A program made the translations under genes and the position numbers. From Desulfopila aestuarii DSM 18488 (GTDB lineage Bacteria; Desulfobacterota; Desulfobulbia; Desulfobulbales; Desulfocapsaceae): 64,000 nt of DNA. The first letter of the stretch is position 1. The number at the start of each line of letters is the position of its first letter. The notes under the pieces are model-generated. The model was not told the DNA's origin. It searched no databases and saw only the letters and a program-made list of their open reading frames with translations. Positions 27,044 to 36,227 of this stretch are shown here, in pieces. Location: positions 82,953 through 146,952 of the forward strand of contig NZ_FRFE01000014.1 of the NCBI RefSeq assembly GCF_900143695.1, in the 5' to 3' direction.

Positions 27044-28813
27044 ATGAGCATGGTAAGTCTGTACAAAGAGGTCATGGATCTCAACATGATGGAAGATAAC
27101 GACCAGAAGGAGGCTAAGGCCAAAGCGTTTTTCGACAAACTTAATGCCATGACCCTCCCCGACACATTCAACTGGGCCGAGGAGATTTTTGAAGGACTGC
27201 ACCTACAGGAGCGTCCGAATCAGACAGCACTTATCTGGGCCGATATCCACACCGGAGAAAGCAAGAAATACACCTACAAAGAATTCGCAGCCCACGGCAA
27301 TCAATGTCTTAACAGGCTCGCCAAGGCCGGCGTCACGATTGGTAACAATATGTATATGATGACACCAATTGTGCCCGAAACCTGGTTTGCCAGCTATGCC
27401 TGTGTCAAAGGTGGTATTATTGCTGTTCCTACCGCCACCACCATGACCGTCCGCGAGATGAAGTTCCGTTTTGAAACCTACCAGCCGGACTGCATTATTG
27501 CCGACCAGATCTACACCGACATTATGGACGAGGCCCTGGCGCTCACAGGTATGGAGCCAAAGATCAAACTGGTATTAGGCGAAAAGGAAGGCTGGGTCAG
27601 TTATCGTCAACTCACCGATGAACCCACTGAGGCGAAAGCCGCCAAAACCGGCTCTAAAGATCTGCTGTTCTGCTTCTTCACATCCGGAACCACCGGGCTG
27701 CCCAAGCGGGTCGGCCATACTGCCACATCGTATCCTCTCGGCCATCTCTCTACTTCAGTGATGATAGGTATCCGTCCGGATGACGTACACCACAACCTGA
27801 GCGCTCCAGGCTGGGCCAAATGGGCCTGGTCGAGCTTTTTTGCTCCGTTAAACGTCGGCGCCACTGCCACCGGTTTCAACTTTAAAGCTCTGGACGGTCC
27901 GAAGTATCTTGAGACCGTGGCTACCCAAAAAGTCTCAACCTTTTGTGCGCCACCTACCGCCTGGCGATTATTCATTAACCAGGATATCTCCAAATATGAT
28001 TTTTCGGCTCTCAGACAATCCATCGGCGCAGGTGAACCGCTGAATCCCGAGGTAATCAGCAAATGGAAAAAGCTGACCGGCACCGAGATTCGCGATTTCT
28101 ACGGCCAGACCGAATCAACCGCCATGATCGGCAACGCTCCCTGGATGAACGGCAAGATGCGCAGCGGCTCCTTCGGTAGCCCTTCTTTCATGTATGACGC
28201 GACCCTCGTTGATGATGACGGCAAAGAAATCACCAGCCCTGACGAACCTGGCCATATCGTGGTCCGCCTCGACCGATGGCGCGCCATTGGCCTTTTCACC
28301 GAATATATCGGCACACCGGAAAAGATGGCCAGCGTTTTCAGAGACAACTACTATTACACCGGCGATAAGGCGTCCATCGATCCGGACGGCTACTGGTGGT
28401 TTGTCGGCCGCAGCGATGATGTTATCAAGTCCTCGGATTTCAGGATCGGCCCCTTCGAGGTGGAAAGCGCCCTGATCGAGCACGATTCTGTAGGTGAATC
28501 AGCCGTCGTTGGTGTACCCGACCCGAAACGCCACCAGTTGGTCAAAGCCTTCGTCATCTTAAAAGCCGGCTACGAGCCTTCGCGCGAGATGGCACTTGAA
28601 CTGTTCAAGCACACCATCAATATCCTGGCAAAATTCAAGATTCCACGAATTATCGAGTTCGTTCCGGAATTACCCAAAACCCTGAGCGGCAAGATCAGGC
28701 GTGTTGAACTTCGCCAAAATGAGACGGATCGTCCCGACGCAGGCAAAGCCGGTGAACGAAAAGAATACTATTACTGGGAATTCCCGGAATTGAGTTCCAG
28801 TAAAAAAGAGTAA
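27044..28813 (+). CDS. AMP-forming acyl-CoA synthetase (short/medium-chain type)
   Basis: A 589-residue ANL-family ligase. Motifs in order: P-loop FFTSGTTGLPKRVGHT (about 213-228), FYGQTE, the YYTGDKA motif with its ribose-binding Asp, the hinge WWFVGRSDDVIKSSDFRIGPFEVE and the catalytic Lys in PKTLSGKIRR. It resembles medium-chain/AcsM-type synthetases with W-rich acyl pocket (LSAPGWAKWAWSSFFAPL). It would activate a short or branched carboxylate such as butyrate or isobutyrate with ATP and CoA; the substrate is inferred from the locus. AAGGAG lies five bases before ATG 27044. First gene of the plus arm. Confidence 0.92.
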   Translation: MSMVSLYKEVMDLNMMEDNDQKEAKAKAFFDKLNAMTLPDTFNWAEEIFEGLHLQERPNQTALIWADIHTGESKKYTYKEFAAHGNQCLNRLAKAGVTIGNNMYMMTPIVPETWFASYACVKGGIIAVPTATTMTVREMKFRFETYQPDCIIADQIYTDIMDEALALTGMEPKIKLVLGEKEGWVSYRQLTDEPTEAKAAKTGSKDLLFCFFTSGTTGLPKRVGHTATSYPLGHLSTSVMIGIRPDDVHHNLSAPGWAKWAWSSFFAPLNVGATATGFNFKALDGPKYLETVATQKVSTFCAPPTAWRLFINQDISKYDFSALRQSIGAGEPLNPEVISKWKKLTGTEIRDFYGQTESTAMIGNAPWMNGKMRSGSFGSPSFMYDATLVDDDGKEITSPDEPGHIVVRLDRWRAIGLFTEYIGTPEKMASVFRDNYYYTGDKASIDPDGYWWFVGRSDDVIKSSDFRIGPFEVESALIEHDSVGESAVVGVPDPKRHQLVKAFVILKAGYEPSREMALELFKHTINILAKFKIPRIIEFVPELPKTLSGKIRRVELRQNETDRPDAGKAGERKEYYYWEFPELSSSKKE

Positions 28814-28827
28814 TCATCACAGGGGAT

Positions 28828-28922
28828 CATCCCGCATCCGGTCGGTAGTACCAACCGGCCCCTGAGCCACCGCCCACTGGAACAGCACCCAGGCCGACAA
28901 CTCCTCCGCCGGGTGCGGGATG
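28828..28922 (+). repeat. Nested inverted repeats between acyl-CoA ligase and acyl-CoA dehydrogenase genes
   Basis: CATCCCGCATCCGG (28828-28841) can pair with CCGGGTGCGGGATG (28909-28922) over 14 positions, one of them a G-U pair in RNA. Within it, 28838-28858 is a 21-base near-palindrome (CCGGT-C-GGTA-G-TACC-A-ACCGG) that competes for the left arm. The structure ends 40 bases before the dehydrogenase ATG. No T-run follows, so it is more likely an mRNA structure that sets relative expression or processing than a terminator. Confidence 0.5.
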
Positions 28923-28961
28923 GTTTTGCAGGACACAACAGGACTCTTCGGAGCAGATGCC

Positions 28962-30107
28962 ATGAATTTCGATTTAACAGAAGAACAGAAACTGATTAAG
29001 GACATGGTCCGCGAGTTTGCGGAAAATGAAATTGCCCCGTCTGCCAGCGAGCGCGATGAAGAAGAACGTTTCGACCGCGGTCTCATGTTTGATAAACTCG
29101 GGGAGCTCGGTCTGACTGGTATCGTTTTCCCTGAAGAGTATGGCGGTGCCGGTGCTGACTATATCAGCTATGCTATCGCTGTTGAAGAGCTCTCCCGGGT
29201 CTGTGCCTCCACCGGTGTGACCCTTTCTGCTCACCTATCGCTTGGCAGCAACCCGATTTATCTGTTTGGCACCGAGACTCAGAAACAGAAATTTCTCACC
29301 CCCATGGCAAAAGGCGAGAAGATGGGCGCTTTCGGTCTCACCGAGCCAGCCGCAGGCTCCGATGCTGGTGGCACCAAGACCACGGCTAGGCGTGAAGGTG
29401 ACAGCTGGATTTTAAACGGCACCAAGATTTTTATTACCAACGCCGGTGAAGCCGAAATATATGTGGTTATGGCCCGCACCGACAAGGATGCTCAAAAGCA
29501 TCACGGCATCAGCGCCTTTATCGTCGAAAAAGGAACGCCGGGTTTTTCCTTTGGTAAAAAGGAAAAAAAGATGGGCATCCGCTCCTCTCCCACCATGGAA
29601 TTGGTCTTTGAGAACTGCCAGATTCCAGCCGACAATATGCTCGGTAAAGAAGGTGAAGGTTTTAAAGTGGCCATGAAGACCCTTGATGGCGGCCGTATCG
29701 GCATCGCCGCCCAGGCACTGGGTATTGCCCAGGGCGCGCTTGAAGCCGCGGTCAACTACGCCAAGGAACGAAAACAATTCGACAATCCGATCGCCAGCTT
29801 TCAGGGCATCATGTTCCAGCTGGCCGATATGGCCTGTATGGTTGAATCAGCCAGATTACTCGTCTATCAGGCAGCGTATAAAGCCAGCAACGGTCAGTCT
29901 TACACCCAGGCCTCCGCTATGGCCAAACTGGTTGCCAGCGAAACAGCCATGAAGGTCTCGACCCAGGCGGTTCAGGTGCTGGGCGGCTACGGTTACACCC
30001 GTGAGTTCCCGGTGGAACGAATGATGCGCGATGCCAAGATTACCGAGATTTATGAAGGAACCAGCGAGATCCAGAGGCTTGTTATCGGCACCAACCTGAC
30101 CCGCTGA
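28962..30107 (+). CDS. Acyl-CoA dehydrogenase, butyryl-CoA dehydrogenase-like
   Basis: A 381-residue enzyme counted from ATG 28962 (GGAG nine bases upstream); a longer frame from 28920 adds residues not found in the family. Signatures: [46 protein letters not shown] and the catalytic Glu in [14 protein letters not shown]. It lies directly before etfB and etfA, the arrangement of Bcd/EtfBA systems that oxidise short acyl-CoA. Whether this set couples to ferredoxin by bifurcation or feeds a quinone reductase cannot be decided from the sequence alone. Confidence 0.94.
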   Translation: MNFDLTEEQKLIKDMVREFAENEIAPSASERDEEERFDRGLMFDKLGELGLTGIVFPEEYGGAGADYISYAIAVEELSRVCASTGVTLSAHLSLGSNPIYLFGTETQKQKFLTPMAKGEKMGAFGLTEPAAGSDAGGTKTTARREGDSWILNGTKIFITNAGEAEIYVVMARTDKDAQKHHGISAFIVEKGTPGFSFGKKEKKMGIRSSPTMELVFENCQIPADNMLGKEGEGFKVAMKTLDGGRIGIAAQALGIAQGALEAAVNYAKERKQFDNPIASFQGIMFQLADMACMVESARLLVYQAAYKASNGQSYTQASAMAKLVASETAMKVSTQAVQVLGGYGYTREFPVERMMRDAKITEIYEGTSEIQRLVIGTNLTR

Positions 30108-30209
30108 CAGCCAAGATGATTGCCTTGTTGTAACCGATGACTATTCTTTAAGATTATACAGCAGCAAGCAGCAGAACAACATTATTCAACCCTGACAGAT
30201 GGGGACGCT

Positions 30210-30983
30210 ATGAAAATACTGGTATGCATAAAACAGGTTCCGGACATGGAATCCCGATTCAAAGTCGACAGCGCAGGCACCTGGTACGACACCACAGAAC
30301 TCGTATGGCGCATGAACGAATACGATGAGTATGGGGTCGAGCAGGCCGTACAGTTGAAGGAACAGACTGGCGGCGATTTGACGGTCCTCTGTATCGGCCC
30401 TGATCGGGTCAAGGAAACCATGAAGAAAGCGCTGGCCATGGGCTGTGATCGAGGCGCCCACGTCAACGACCCGGATTATGCCACCCGCGACCCATTTGAG
30501 ATAGGTGCGATTATTGCTGAGTACGCTAGTGATAAAGGTTTTGACGTGATCTTTACCGGCATGCAGTCCCAGGATCGAGGGAGCGCTCAGGTTGGCGTGC
30601 TCGTTTCTGAATTACTGGGAATTCCCGCCGTCACCACCATCGTCGATTTTGTCCTTGAAGGCTCCACCGTCAACGTTAAGCGGGAACTGGAAGGTGGCAT
30701 CAAGGCCAAAGTCTCTGTAACTCTTCCCGCCCTCTTCACTTGCCAGCTTGGCCTCAATACCCCGCGCTACCCTACCCTGCCAAACATTATGAAGGCCAAG
30801 AAAAAGGAACTGCTCTCGATACCGGTTCAAGACCTCCTAAAGGTTGCCTTCCGCCTTGAGACCGTGTCCATGCAATTGCCTGAAAAGAAAGGTGGCGGCT
30901 TGGTACTCGAAGGAGATGCCGGTGAATTGGCCGATAAACTGATTACGATACTCAAAGAAAAGACCGGCGTTCTCGCCAAGTAA
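30210..30983 (+). CDS. etfB: Electron transfer flavoprotein beta subunit
   Basis: A 257-residue EtfB. It begins MKILVCIKQVPDMESRFKVD, contains the nucleotide-binding stretch VIFTGMQSQDRGSAQVGVLVSELLG, and carries the beta-subunit signature LNTPRYPTLPNIMKAKKKEL near residue 190. Together with EtfA it accepts electrons from the adjacent acyl-CoA dehydrogenase. GGGGA precedes ATG 30210. etfA starts 12 bases after its stop. Confidence 0.96.
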   Translation: MKILVCIKQVPDMESRFKVDSAGTWYDTTELVWRMNEYDEYGVEQAVQLKEQTGGDLTVLCIGPDRVKETMKKALAMGCDRGAHVNDPDYATRDPFEIGAIIAEYASDKGFDVIFTGMQSQDRGSAQVGVLVSELLGIPAVTTIVDFVLEGSTVNVKRELEGGIKAKVSVTLPALFTCQLGLNTPRYPTLPNIMKAKKKELLSIPVQDLLKVAFRLETVSMQLPEKKGGGLVLEGDAGELADKLITILKEKTGVLAK

Positions 30984-30995
30984 ACGGGTGCTGAT

Positions 30996-31913
30996 ATGAA
31001 AGCGTTACTTATAGCCGAATCACGAGAAGGAAAAGTGCTTGGCAGCTGCAGTGAGTTAGTTGCCTTTGCCCAAAAAGCCGGAAGCGACAGCGTCATGTTC
31101 ATGGTTGGCACGGATAGCAACTTGCCTGCCTACGATGGCACCATTTATTTAGCCGATGCAGCCAAATATGGCGAATATAATCCGGCGGTGCATAAGCAAT
31201 TGATTCTTGACGTGGTGACCAAAGAAAAGCCAGACATGATCGTCTTCAGCCACTCTTCCTATGGTTGGGATCTCGCCCCCCGGGTGGCATTTGCCCTGGA
31301 GGCAGCCCAGTTTTCCGAAGTCGCGGATATCGTTGATGGCGACCCGGTTGTTCCTGCCTGCAACTCCAAACTGAGAAGGCGCCTGAAAGCGAAATCGACC
31401 GTCAAGGTGCTGACCCTGCAGGCTGGAGCCTTCAGCCTGGCTGAACCCATTACTGCCAGCCCGAATGTTGAGAAGATTGATACCGATACCGCCGGCAAGG
31501 TGACCTTTCTCGGTTACGAAGAGGCCCCCAAAGGTGGTGTTGATCTCGGTAAAGCCGCAATCATCGTCAGCGCTGGGCGCGGCGTCGGCGGTAAAGACAA
31601 TATCCCCATGGTTGCCGCACTCGCCAAGGCGCTTGGGGGGGAATACGGTGCAAGTCGTCCGGTGGTTGATGCTGAGTGGGTCGAACATGCTCGCCAGGTG
31701 GGAACAACAGGCCAGACCGTTTCGCCAAAACTCTATGTCGCCTGCGGTATTTCCGGAGCCATCCAACATCTGGCCGGCATGAAGAAATCGGAATTCATCG
31801 TGGCAATCAATACCGACAAGGATGCCCCTATCGGCGAGGTAGCCGATGTACTGGTAGTGGCTGATGTAAAACAGTTTTTACCTGCACTGACCGAGCGACT
31901 GCAGGCAGGGTGA
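30996..31913 (+). CDS. etfA: Electron transfer flavoprotein alpha subunit
   Basis: A 305-residue EtfA. The C-terminal FAD domain is clear: [72 protein letters not shown] and [19 protein letters not shown]. It carries the FAD that relays electrons from acyl-CoA dehydrogenase to a membrane acceptor. Ends 189 bases before the TetR gene. Confidence 0.96.
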   Translation: MKALLIAESREGKVLGSCSELVAFAQKAGSDSVMFMVGTDSNLPAYDGTIYLADAAKYGEYNPAVHKQLILDVVTKEKPDMIVFSHSSYGWDLAPRVAFALEAAQFSEVADIVDGDPVVPACNSKLRRRLKAKSTVKVLTLQAGAFSLAEPITASPNVEKIDTDTAGKVTFLGYEEAPKGGVDLGKAAIIVSAGRGVGGKDNIPMVAALAKALGGEYGASRPVVDAEWVEHARQVGTTGQTVSPKLYVACGISGAIQHLAGMKKSEFIVAINTDKDAPIGEVADVLVVADVKQFLPALTERLQAG

Positions 31914-32102
31914 GCGATGACAGCATCGCTGCTACGGGAAGTATTTTTCTTCTCCAGCAATGCTGCCCGCCAGAGCCGGGGTGGGGTGCAATTCCTCACG
32001 TAAGGAGGTTTTTCTTTTGTTCTTTCCAAATATTGTATAGATTAGCCGTTGATAGTGCTTTCAGCTCTTCTTGAGGTAAATCAGGACAATACAGGCATAT
32101 AA

Positions 32103-32762
32103 ATGAGAACAAAAGAAAACGAAGTCAAAGAGGTAGCCACCCAGATCAAAAACCAGGATCTGGTCAAAGAACGTCGACGGCAGATTGTCGATGCGGCCGT
32201 TAAGCTGTTCATAAAACACGGCTACCATAAAACCACCACACGGCTCCTCGCCAAGGCTACGGGTCTCTCCATCGGCACAATGTACGATTACATCTCCACC
32301 AAGGAGGATGTTCTTTATCTCGTCTGCGTGGCAATCCACGCAGAGGTAGAAGAGGGAGTGAAAGAGGCACTGGCACGACCACTCAAGGGCAAGGATGCCC
32401 TCGCCGAAGTGATTCGGGAATATTTTCTGGTCTGTGACAGGATGAGCGACCATGTGCTGCTCATGTACCAGGTTACCCACTTTCTTTCACCAAAATGGCA
32501 GCAAAAGGTACTGGAAGCCGAAATCGGGATCACAGATTTGTTTATTTCGGCCATGCATCAGATCAAGAAAACAGGAACACTGCCGGAACTTGAAGACGAC
32601 ACTATCAGCCTGATTGGCCATAATATTTCCGTTATCGGACATACCTGGGCCTTTCGCCGCTGGTATTTTGCCAAGCATTTCACGATAGAGAAATACATCG
32701 AACAGCAGACAGACTTTATCATGAGCTTTCTCGCCAAGAAGAAGGCCTCGGTACACAACTGA
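32103..32762 (+). CDS. TetR/AcrR-family regulator of the fatty-acid locus
   Basis: A 219-residue regulator. The N-terminal helix-turn-helix is canonical (RRQIVDAAVKLFIKHGYHKTTTRLLAKATGLSIGTMYDYISTKEDVLYLV, about 25-75), with a helical ligand-binding domain after it. TetR regulators in such loci usually sense acyl-CoA and release the operator. The perfect palindrome at 26949-26962 is the likely target. The gene has a poor ribosome site (AGG, 8 bases upstream). It sits between etfA and icmF in the same direction. Confidence 0.92.
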   Translation: MRTKENEVKEVATQIKNQDLVKERRRQIVDAAVKLFIKHGYHKTTTRLLAKATGLSIGTMYDYISTKEDVLYLVCVAIHAEVEEGVKEALARPLKGKDALAEVIREYFLVCDRMSDHVLLMYQVTHFLSPKWQQKVLEAEIGITDLFISAMHQIKKTGTLPELEDDTISLIGHNISVIGHTWAFRRWYFAKHFTIEKYIEQQTDFIMSFLAKKKASVHN

Positions 32763-32872
32763 CCGATCCTTTTTCACAGTCGGGGTTCTTGCCCTTCTGC
32801 AATCGTTCTGGATTTCCTATCTGAAGCCAGCCTGGTCACCAGCGCTGAATATTTACCGCTATAGGAGAAACC

Positions 32873-35800
32873 ATGAACGCGAGCGTTGAAGTGTACACCC
32901 CGAAACACAGTATCCGAATCATCACCGCCACCTCACTTTTCGACGGTCACGACGCATCCACCAATATCATGCGGCGGATTCTGCAGGACTCGGGTGTCGA
33001 AGTCATTCATCTTGCACACAATCGCTCGGTTCAGGAACTGGTTGACACCGCCATCGAAGAAGACGCTCACGGCATCGCCATGTCCAGTTATCAGGGCGGG
33101 CATATGGAGTCGTTCAAGTACATGATCGACCTCTTAAAAGAACGGGACGCAGCCCACATCAAGGTATTCGGTGGTGGAGGCGGCGTTATCGTGGCCGACG
33201 AGATACGTGAGCTGGAAGAGTACGGGGTCACCAAGATCTATTCGCCGGAAGACGGTGCCTCCATGGGGTTACAGGGTATGATCAATCATATGATATCCTG
33301 CATGGACTTCGCTACCACCAGTTTTGCTGACCTTGCTCCCGACAGACTGCACTATACTGACAAGAAAGAGATCGCCAAATTCATTAGCATGGCCCAGGAG
33401 ACCAAGAGCCATGGCGGTAATCTCGCTGAATTGATGGCCATGATCGAACCGCTGGCCACCAAGTACGATCCCCCTGTCATTGGCATCACCGGCACTGGCG
33501 GCGCCGGCAAATCGTCGCTTACCGACGAACTGCTGCTCAGATTTCTTAACGACCTCGAAGATCTCAACATCGCCATTGTCTGCTGCGATCCTTCCCGGCG
33601 TAAAACAGGCGGAGCACTCTTGGGCGATCGTATCCGGATGAATGCCATCACCGGTTCCGACCGGGTCTATATGCGCAGTCTTGCCACCCGCGATTCTGCC
33701 AACGAGGTTTCAGAGTCTCTACCTGAAGCCATCCGGATCTTAAAGGCTGCAGGCTTTGATCTGATCATCGCCGAAACCGCCGGTATCGGTCAGGGCGACT
33801 CACGGATAACCGACCTTGCCGACATCTCCATGTATGTCATGACCAGCGAATATGGGGCGCCGTCCCAGCTGGAAAAGATCGACATGCTCGACTATGCGGA
33901 TATCATCGTCATCAACAAGTTTGAAAAGAAAGGCGGTGACGACGCCATTCGTGACGTTCGCAAGCAGGTGATGCGTAACCGCAAGGCCTGGGACACCAAA
34001 CCTGAAGATTTCCCGGTTTACGGCACTATCGCTTCCAAATTCAACGACGACGGGGTTACCGCACTCTATCACGGCATTGTTGAACTGCTCAATTCGAAAA
34101 TGGGTATGGGCCTTAAACCGCAACTGCCCAAGCCAAAAGAGAAGGTGCCCTCATCAAAAGCCATTGTCATCCCGGCCAATCGCATACGGTACCTGGCTGA
34201 AATAGCCGACACGGTCCGAGGTTATCATAACGAAACGCTGCAACAGGCTGAAGCCGTGCGGCAACTCTGGCATGTGCAGGAATCGATCAATCTCCTGGAA
34301 ACAAAAGACGAGGCAGCGATTGCTGATAGTATCGCAACCCTGAAAACCGAGGCTGAGCAGCTGAACCAGGCGGTCGATAGAGAAACAGAAAAAACGCTTT
34401 CAGCCTGGCAGGAATGCCGCAAGGCGTATTCAGGCGATGAACTGGTCTATCAGGTGCGAGGCAAGGAGATCAGGGTTCCCTTGTATACCAAATCGCTCTC
34501 CCACTCAAAGATTCCGAAGATCGCACTGCCGAAAATCACCGATCCGGGCGATACGCTGGTATTCTTGAGAAAAGAGAACCTGCCGGGATTCTTCCCCTTC
34601 ACTGGCGGCGTCTTCCCCCTAAAACGTACCGGTGAAGACCCGACCCGGATGTTTGCCGGTGAAGGCGGTCCTGGCCAGACTAACCAGCGCTTCAAACTGC
34701 TGTCGGCCAACTATGAGGCGAAGCGGCTCTCCACCGCCTTCGATTCGGTCACCCTTTATGGCTGGGATCCCGCAGAGCGACCCGACATTTATGGTAAGAT
34801 CGGCACCTCCGGTGTCTCTATCTGTACCCTCGATGATGTAAAGCTGCTCTATGACGGGTTTGATCTGTGCGCCCCCACCACTTCGGTTTCCATGACCATT
34901 AACGGCCCGGCACCGATTATTCTGGCAATGTTCATGAATACTGCCATTGACCAGCAGCTCGACCGGTTCGCCGAAGAACATGGGCGACGTCCAGATGAGA
35001 CTGAAGCCGGTAAAATCCGGACCGATGTGCTGGCCAATGTCCGTGGTACGGTTCAGGCGGATATCCTCAAAGAGGACCAGGGCCAGAACACCTGTATCTT
35101 CTCTATCGAGTTTGCCCTGAAGATGATGGGTGATATTCAGGAGTTCTTCATCAAGAACAGGGTGAGAAATTTCTACTCGGTCTCTGTCTCCGGCTATCAT
35201 ATCGCCGAAGCAGGTGCCAACCCGATCACCCAGCTAGCCCTGACCCTTTCCAACGGTTTCACCTATGTCGAGTACTATCTCTCGCGCGGCATGGATATCA
35301 ATGAGATCGCTCCCAACCTCTCCTTCTTCTTCTCCAACGGTATGGATCCGGAATACACTGTGATCGGCCGGGTAGCTCGCCGCATCTGGGCAGTGGCCAT
35401 GAAAGAGCGGTATGGGGCAACCGAACGCGGGCAGAAGCTGAAATACCATATCCAGACTTCAGGGCGTTCTCTGCACTGCCAGGAAATCCAGTTCAATGAT
35501 ATCCGCACCACCCTGCAAGCGCTCTGTGCTATCTATGACAACTGCAACAGCCTGCACACCAACGCCTATGACGAAGCGATCACCACCCCGAGTTCCGAAT
35601 CGGTCCGGCGCGCACTGGCCATTCAGCTGATCATTAACCGGGAATGGGGTTTGGCGAAGAACGAGAACATGAATCAGGGCAGCTACATTGTCGATGAACT
35701 CACCGATCTGGTGGAAGAGGCTGTTCTCTCTGAGTTTGAACGAATCAGCGACCGTGGCGGCGTACTCGGCGCCATGGAGACCGGCTATCAGCGCAGCCGC

Positions 35801-36148
35801 ATCCAGGAAGAGTCCCTCTACTATGAGCGGCTCAAACACTCCGGTGAATATCCGATCATCGGCGTCAACACCTTCAGGAATCCAGACGTCAACTCCGACG
35901 AAGCTAACGCCAGCCTGGAATTGGCCAGGGCCACCGACGATGTAAAACAGGATCAACTGCGAAGACTGGCTACCTTCCACGCCAGACATGCCGACACGTC
36001 AGCAGAGGAACTGAAGAAACTGAAACAAGTGGCCCTCACGGGCGGCAATATCTTTGCCCAGATGATGGAAACAGTACGCCACTGCAGCCTCGGCCAGATC
36101 ACCTCTGCCCTGTATGAGGCAGGAGGCCAGTATCGGCGGAATATGTAG
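32873..36148 (+). CDS. icmF: Fused isobutyryl-CoA mutase (IcmF)
   Basis: A 1091-residue three-part enzyme. Residues about 12-145 are the cobalamin-binding domain with the DxH motif (FDGHDAST, His at about 26) and [11 protein letters not shown]. Residues about 195-420 are a MeaI-type GTPase chaperone with P-loop GTGGAGKSS (207-215) and [18 protein letters not shown]. Residues about 540-1091 are the acyl-CoA mutase domain ([57 protein letters not shown]). The order B12-G-protein-mutase defines IcmF, which interconverts isobutyryl-CoA and butyryl-CoA using adenosylcobalamin. Related enzymes also act on isovaleryl/pivalyl-CoA. In this locus it brings isobutyrate into beta-oxidation. A strong terminator follows at 36179. 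Confidence 0.96.
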   Translation: MNASVEVYTPKHSIRIITATSLFDGHDASTNIMRRILQDSGVEVIHLAHNRSVQELVDTAIEEDAHGIAMSSYQGGHMESFKYMIDLLKERDAAHIKVFGGGGGVIVADEIRELEEYGVTKIYSPEDGASMGLQGMINHMISCMDFATTSFADLAPDRLHYTDKKEIAKFISMAQETKSHGGNLAELMAMIEPLATKYDPPVIGITGTGGAGKSSLTDELLLRFLNDLEDLNIAIVCCDPSRRKTGGALLGDRIRMNAITGSDRVYMRSLATRDSANEVSESLPEAIRILKAAGFDLIIAETAGIGQGDSRITDLADISMYVMTSEYGAPSQLEKIDMLDYADIIVINKFEKKGGDDAIRDVRKQVMRNRKAWDTKPEDFPVYGTIASKFNDDGVTALYHGIVELLNSKMGMGLKPQLPKPKEKVPSSKAIVIPANRIRYLAEIADTVRGYHNETLQQAEAVRQLWHVQESINLLETKDEAAIADSIATLKTEAEQLNQAVDRETEKTLSAWQECRKAYSGDELVYQVRGKEIRVPLYTKSLSHSKIPKIALPKITDPGDTLVFLRKENLPGFFPFTGGVFPLKRTGEDPTRMFAGEGGPGQTNQRFKLLSANYEAKRLSTAFDSVTLYGWDPAERPDIYGKIGTSGVSICTLDDVKLLYDGFDLCAPTTSVSMTINGPAPIILAMFMNTAIDQQLDRFAEEHGRRPDETEAGKIRTDVLANVRGTVQADILKEDQGQNTCIFSIEFALKMMGDIQEFFIKNRVRNFYSVSVSGYHIAEAGANPITQLALTLSNGFTYVEYYLSRGMDINEIAPNLSFFFSNGMDPEYTVIGRVARRIWAVAMKERYGATERGQKLKYHIQTSGRSLHCQEIQFNDIRTTLQALCAIYDNCNSLHTNAYDEAITTPSSESVRRALAIQLIINREWGLAKNENMNQGSYIVDELTDLVEEAVLSEFERISDRGGVLGAMETGYQRSRIQEESLYYERLKHSGEYPIIGVNTFRNPDVNSDEANASLELARATDDVKQDQLRRLATFHARHADTSAEELKKLKQVALTGGNIFAQMMETVRHCSLGQITSALYEAGGQYRRNM

Positions 36149-36178
36149 AGTTTAAGGAAATACACCTTATAAGGGCAA

Positions 36179-36211
36179 GAAGGTGAGCGTTATTGGCTCA
36201 CCTTCATTTTT
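36179..36211 (+). terminator. Rho-independent terminator after icmF
   Basis: GAAGGTGAGC (36179-36188), seven-base loop GTTATTG, GCTCACCTTC (36196-36205), then ATTTTTG. It starts 31 bases after the icmF stop and fits a plus-strand terminator; no T-run follows on the other strand. Confidence 0.85.
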
Positions 36212-36227
36212 GTTGGGTCCTTTCGGG

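Noticed and set aside
31993..32018. Short hairpin with T-rich tail after etfA as terminator
   Set aside because: Only a 4-bp stem; too weak to support although the TTTTTCTTTT tail is suggestive.
34619..35200. 193-codon minus-strand frame opposite icmF
   Set aside because: Mirror frame within the conserved mutase domain, no ribosome site.
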